A stretch of DNA of 64,000 nucleotides, taken from positions 16,049,001 to 16,113,000 of the forward strand of contig NC_060026.1 of NCBI RefSeq assembly GCF_021134715.1, given 5' to 3'. Below, one piece after another: positions 60,571-64,000 of the stretch. The notes under the pieces were generated by a model. It saw nothing but the letters and a program-made list of their open reading frames with translations. It had not been told where the DNA came from and made no database searches. The DNA comes from Daphnia pulex (Eukaryota; Arthropoda; Branchiopoda; Diplostraca; Daphniidae). The position numbers and the translations under genes are program-made. Within the stretch, counting starts at the first letter, position 1. Each line of letters begins with the position of its first letter.

Positions 60571-63500
60571 ATGTATACCCAAATGTTTTACATTGTTCTC
60601 GCGCTGCTCTTTGCGATTAGTCAGCTCGGCATACCAAAAGTGCTCTTTTTAATCGGCTGCCTTCGCTGGGGTGAATTTTGGACAGAGATTATCGCCTGCT
60701 ACAGTCTACTCCGTAGCTTGAACCCAGAATTGCTTAAAAATCAACCACAGGAAGCTATTCTTACCATTGGTAGTTTACCTGACGATGATCTGACGGCGAA
60801 AGATAATAAACTGGTAGCACCAGAGCCAGTTTTAGAACCCCAAGACATTATTTCGGCTGAAGTATCTCCATTCAAAGAACAACTTGAAACGGAAGAGAAA
60901 AAGTCGGTACAATTCGACACAAAAGTTGAAAAACCCAAAGAGATCCCGGCAATAGAACAACAACTTGAGACCGGTCAAAACAACCCGGAGCTCAAGAATA
61001 ACCAAACGCAGGAAGCTATTCTCACCATCGATAGCAAATTATTTGACGACAATCCAGAGCCACCAGTTTCTGAACCCGTAATAGACAATCCGACTGATAT
61101 ACCAGTAGACTGTAATACCGACTTTAATACTGACTATAATTCCGAAGTAATAATACCTCCGTCTAACGAACCACTTGAAATGTTGGACGAGAAAGTGCCG
61201 GAGAGTCTGTCGATTTTGCCTGAACCCATCGTCGACAGCACCGGAAATGTGACTAACAATGATCCGGTGCTGGGTGAAACTCAACTGGATGAAATCGCCA
61301 AAGAAACGATTATACCCGAGGAAAGTGAACGAGTTGAGGAAGACCCACTAGCAGAGGCTCAGTCTAATAAAATCACTGATGATAAACAATCAATGGATGA
61401 TGAGATGAGGAGAGTCAATCGAGAGTCTCGGCCGTCAACCGAACGAGACATCGTTGACGAGGTCTCAGCATTGAGCAAGTTGATGGTACCGGACGAAGAG
61501 ACGATTGTACCTGAGGAATGTAAACAAGTTGAGGAACAGCCAATAGCAGAGGCTCAATACATGAGCACTGCTGATGGCAATCAATTAACAGATGAGGATT
61601 CAGTCAATCGTCAGTCTCCTTTGCTAACGGAAGAAGAAATCGATGACGAGCCCACCGGATTGAGTAAATTGATGACACCAGACGAGCAGATGGAAGAGAA
61701 TCAGGAGGAGGAAAAAGAGGAGGAAAAAGAGGAAGAGGTGAAAGAGAACGAGGGGGACGAGGGGGGCGAGGGGGGTGAGGGGGGTGAGGGGGGCGAGGGG
61801 GAAGAGGAGGAGGAGGAAGACGAGGACTTGCTAACGGGAAATGAAAATCCGATTGAAGTCGTCAACACGCCAAAACGTGTCGAAATCAAAGTTCTTAGAG
61901 GCGCCAACTTTCCGAAAGCAAAAGATTCCGACAAATATTACGTGTCCGTGCTGGTCGAGGAATGGCACCGCAAAATCTGTTACCAGACAAAGAAATTCAA
62001 ATCCAAAACGATCCGCGGCAGCCAGCCGGAATGGAACAAACATTTTACCATCAAGACTCAACATCCTGAATCGTGTCTAATTACCATCAAAGTCAAAAAG
62101 TCGTCGATATTCGGATTGAAGAAGTCCACGGTCGGCTTCGTTAAAATGGCCGTGTCTGATTTGATGCACGAAGAAAACAGCCATGTCAGTGCGCTGAAGA
62201 TGCAACTGAACGACAAGTCCAACAATCCAGTGGGCGAAGCATATCTCGAGGTGGACATGAAGATCAGTGATTTGCCGGAAGTCGTTCCCAATCCGGCCGA
62301 GGTCAAAAGGCAAGAGCGCAAAGTGAAGGCTCACAAGATCATGAAGAGCCAAGAGATCCAGATACCAGATGGACCAAAACCCGATAGCGGTTCGACCGAT
62401 TCCCAAATTGAAACGGACGAGAAAAAGCAGGAGATTCCGTATCCGGGGAATATTGCCGAAACCGGAAATGTACCTAACGAAGAATCGGATGTGGTAACTA
62501 AATCAAAGAAGAAACTGGTAGCACCAGAGCACGTTTTAGAACTTAAAGACATTATTCCGGCTGAAGAAACTCCGTTAAAAGAACAACTTGAAACGGACGA
62601 GAAAAATCCGGTACAAGTCGACACAAAGGTTGAAAAACCCAAAGAGATCCAACTTGAAAAAGAACAGCAACTTGAGACGGGCCAAAACAACCCGAAGCTC
62701 AACAATAACCAAACGCAGGAAGCTATTCTCACCATTAATGGTAGCTTATCCAGCGATAATCCAGAGCCAGTTTCTGACCCCGTAGACATTCCGGCTGAAG
62801 TAAAAATACCTCCGTCTAACGAACCACTTGAAATGTTGGACGAGAAAGTGCCGGAGAGTCTGTCGATTTTGCCTGAGATAATTGTCGACAGCACCGGAAA
62901 TGTGACTAACAAAGATCCTGTGGGGGAAACTCAACTGGATGAAATCGCCAAAGAAACGATTATACCTGATGAGGAAAGTGAACATGTTGAGGAACAGCCA
63001 GCAGCAGACGAGGCTCAATCCAAGAGCACTGCTGAATCGCTAACTGAACGAGAAATCGATGACGAGGCCCCAGGATTGAGTAAATTGATGACACCAGAAG
63101 AGCAGATGGAGGAGAAGCAGGAGGAGGAGAAGGAAGTGAAAGAAGAGGAGGAAAAAGAGGAGGAGAAAGAGAACGAGGAGGAAGAGGACGAGGGGGGCGA
63201 GGAGGAGGAGGAAGACGAGGACTTGCTAACGGGAAATGAAAATCCGATTAAAGTCGTCAACACGCCAAAACTTGTCGAAATGAAAGTGGTGAGAGGGGTC
63301 AACTTTCCGAAAGCAAAAGATTCCGACCAATATTACTTGTCCGTGCTGGTCGAGGAATGGCACCGCAAAATTTGTTACCAGAACCAGACAAAGGAATTCA
63401 AATCCAAAACGATCCGCGATAGATGGAACAAAAACTTTACCATCCAGACTCAACATCCGGAATCGTGTCTAATGACCATCAAAGTAAAAAAGTCGTCGAT

Positions 63501-63915
63501 ATTCGGGTTGAAGAAGTCCACGGTCGGCTTCGTTAAAATGGCCGTGTCTGATTTGATGCACGACGAAAATGGCCATGTCAGTGCGTTGAAGATGCAACTG
63601 AACGACGAGTCCAACAATCCAGTGGGCGAAGCATGTCTCGAGCTGGATATGAAGGTCGGTGATTTGCCGGAAGTCGTTCCCAGTCCGGCCGAGGTAAAAA
63701 GACAAGAGCGCAAACTAAAGGCTCACCAAATCTTGTACCAGAGACACGAAGTAACACTGATGGAAGCGGCCAAAAAGAGACAAGAGAGGATGTTAATGAA
63801 TGTACCAAATTCCGTGAGCGGTTGGCGGAAGATGAAAAGGTTTCTCGTTAAATACGAATTCCTTCTCCCAGATAAAAGTTACACGAGTCGGCAGTACAAA
63901 TCTACGAAGTCATAG
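60571..63915 (+). CDS. Membrane-anchored acidic protein with two C2 domains
   Basis: Single exon, 1114 residues. The N-terminus is hydrophobic (MFYIVLALLFAISQLGIPKVLFLIG), a signal anchor or signal peptide. Then follow two homologous halves, about residues 75-585 and 645-1050. Each has a Glu/Pro-rich linker (LVAPEPVLE, VDTKVEKPKEI, NNQTQEAILTI, EMLDEKVPESLSILPE), a very acidic run (residues about 371-425 and 844-890; the first includes GGEGGEGG), and a C2 domain (EIKVLRGANFPKAKDSDKYY; PEWNKHFTI; SSIFGLKKSTVGFVKM; VGEAYLEVDMKI). The C2 domains start near residues 436 and 902. Only part of the usual calcium-binding aspartates is visible, so calcium binding is uncertain. The C-terminus is basic (KKRQERMLM, WRKMKRFLVKY). 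C2 domains bind membranes. I cannot name the family; reticulon- or E-Syt-like topology is possible. Confidence 0.88.
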   Translation: MYTQMFYIVLALLFAISQLGIPKVLFLIGCLRWGEFWTEIIACYSLLRSLNPELLKNQPQEAILTIGSLPDDDLTAKDNKLVAPEPVLEPQDIISAEVSPFKEQLETEEKKSVQFDTKVEKPKEIPAIEQQLETGQNNPELKNNQTQEAILTIDSKLFDDNPEPPVSEPVIDNPTDIPVDCNTDFNTDYNSEVIIPPSNEPLEMLDEKVPESLSILPEPIVDSTGNVTNNDPVLGETQLDEIAKETIIPEESERVEEDPLAEAQSNKITDDKQSMDDEMRRVNRESRPSTERDIVDEVSALSKLMVPDEETIVPEECKQVEEQPIAEAQYMSTADGNQLTDEDSVNRQSPLLTEEEIDDEPTGLSKLMTPDEQMEENQEEEKEEEKEEEVKENEGDEGGEGGEGGEGGEGEEEEEEDEDLLTGNENPIEVVNTPKRVEIKVLRGANFPKAKDSDKYYVSVLVEEWHRKICYQTKKFKSKTIRGSQPEWNKHFTIKTQHPESCLITIKVKKSSIFGLKKSTVGFVKMAVSDLMHEENSHVSALKMQLNDKSNNPVGEAYLEVDMKISDLPEVVPNPAEVKRQERKVKAHKIMKSQEIQIPDGPKPDSGSTDSQIETDEKKQEIPYPGNIAETGNVPNEESDVVTKSKKKLVAPEHVLELKDIIPAEETPLKEQLETDEKNPVQVDTKVEKPKEIQLEKEQQLETGQNNPKLNNNQTQEAILTINGSLSSDNPEPVSDPVDIPAEVKIPPSNEPLEMLDEKVPESLSILPEIIVDSTGNVTNKDPVGETQLDEIAKETIIPDEESEHVEEQPAADEAQSKSTAESLTEREIDDEAPGLSKLMTPEEQMEEKQEEEKEVKEEEEKEEEKENEEEEDEGGEEEEEDEDLLTGNENPIKVVNTPKLVEMKVVRGVNFPKAKDSDQYYLSVLVEEWHRKICYQNQTKEFKSKTIRDRWNKNFTIQTQHPESCLMTIKVKKSSIFGLKKSTVGFVKMAVSDLMHDENGHVSALKMQLNDESNNPVGEACLELDMKVGDLPEVVPSPAEVKRQERKLKAHQILYQRHEVTLMEAAKKRQERMLMNVPNSVSGWRKMKRFLVKYEFLLPDKSYTSRQYKSTKS

Positions 63916-64000
63916 TTCTGATGGTAAATTTGCAGGTTTTGTCTCAGTTGGGTAAGAGGAGAGAGCAGCAGGAGAATTTTAAGGAGAGAAGGGATAATAG
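63916..64000. other. Start of 3' UTR
   Basis: 85 bp after the stop codon, purine-rich at the end; cut by the window. Confidence 0.5.

Noticed and set aside
62331-62912. 193-codon Ser-rich minus-strand frame
   Set aside because: Antisense of the Glu/Lys-rich C2 protein; such codons give long open antisense frames.

Overview
The window is nuclear DNA of an arthropod, most likely a branchiopod crustacean of the Daphnia type. Seen directly: AT-rich sequence, many introns of about 55-80 bp with GT-AG borders, and animal-only genes (NDR/Tricornered kinase, integrin-linked kinase, WBP4, a MICOS subunit, NUDT8, clathrin light chain, Tim8). The genus is an inference from short introns and the style of the secreted gene families; no species-level marker was read. 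Gene models were built by hand from splice signals, and each complete model closes in frame over all its exons.

Layout. 0-4.7 kb is repeat-rich: a 1.15-kb near-perfect inverted repeat without coding capacity, a cluster of the palindrome TAGGCCTA, and LTR-like promoter remnants. 4.7-5.6 kb holds the Ig-domain remnant of a VEGFR/PDGFR-like receptor. 6-8 kb (minus) is an intact secreted coiled-coil / fibrinogen-like / C1q protein. 10.4-25 kb is a compact housekeeping block: trc (+), ILK (-), WBP4 (+, split by a young Copia element), MIC26/27 (+), NUDT8 (+), clathrin light chain (+), Tim8 (-). 25.9-27.2 kb is a Tyr/Thr-rich secreted repeat protein behind a clear TATA/Inr promoter. 27-35 kb is mostly repeats, a TTAA-flanked MITE, and exons of an unrecognised minus-strand gene with a decayed copy at 43 kb.

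35.7-41.4 kb is a head-to-head pair of large secreted helical paralogues of unknown function. Next comes a trypsin-like protease remnant. 44.5-48.3 kb contains two inverted pseudogene fragments of a modular secreted family, with TSP1-like remnants between them. 54.5-55.9 kb is a gene of that same family that lacks the C1q end. It lies between two copies of a long non-coding duplication (49.7-51.5 and 56.6-58.8 kb). The window ends with a single-exon acidic protein carrying two C2 domains from an internal duplication.

The best candidates for something undescribed are four. One is the modular secreted family at 6, 45, 48 and 54.5 kb, in which a SCEDL+C1q cassette is attached to different N-terminal regions. 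The second is the divergent helical-protein pair. The third is the intron-containing, pol-deleted Copia element sitting in a WBP4 exon with an 18-bp flanking duplication. The fourth is a 12-nt in-frame microexon in clathrin light chain.
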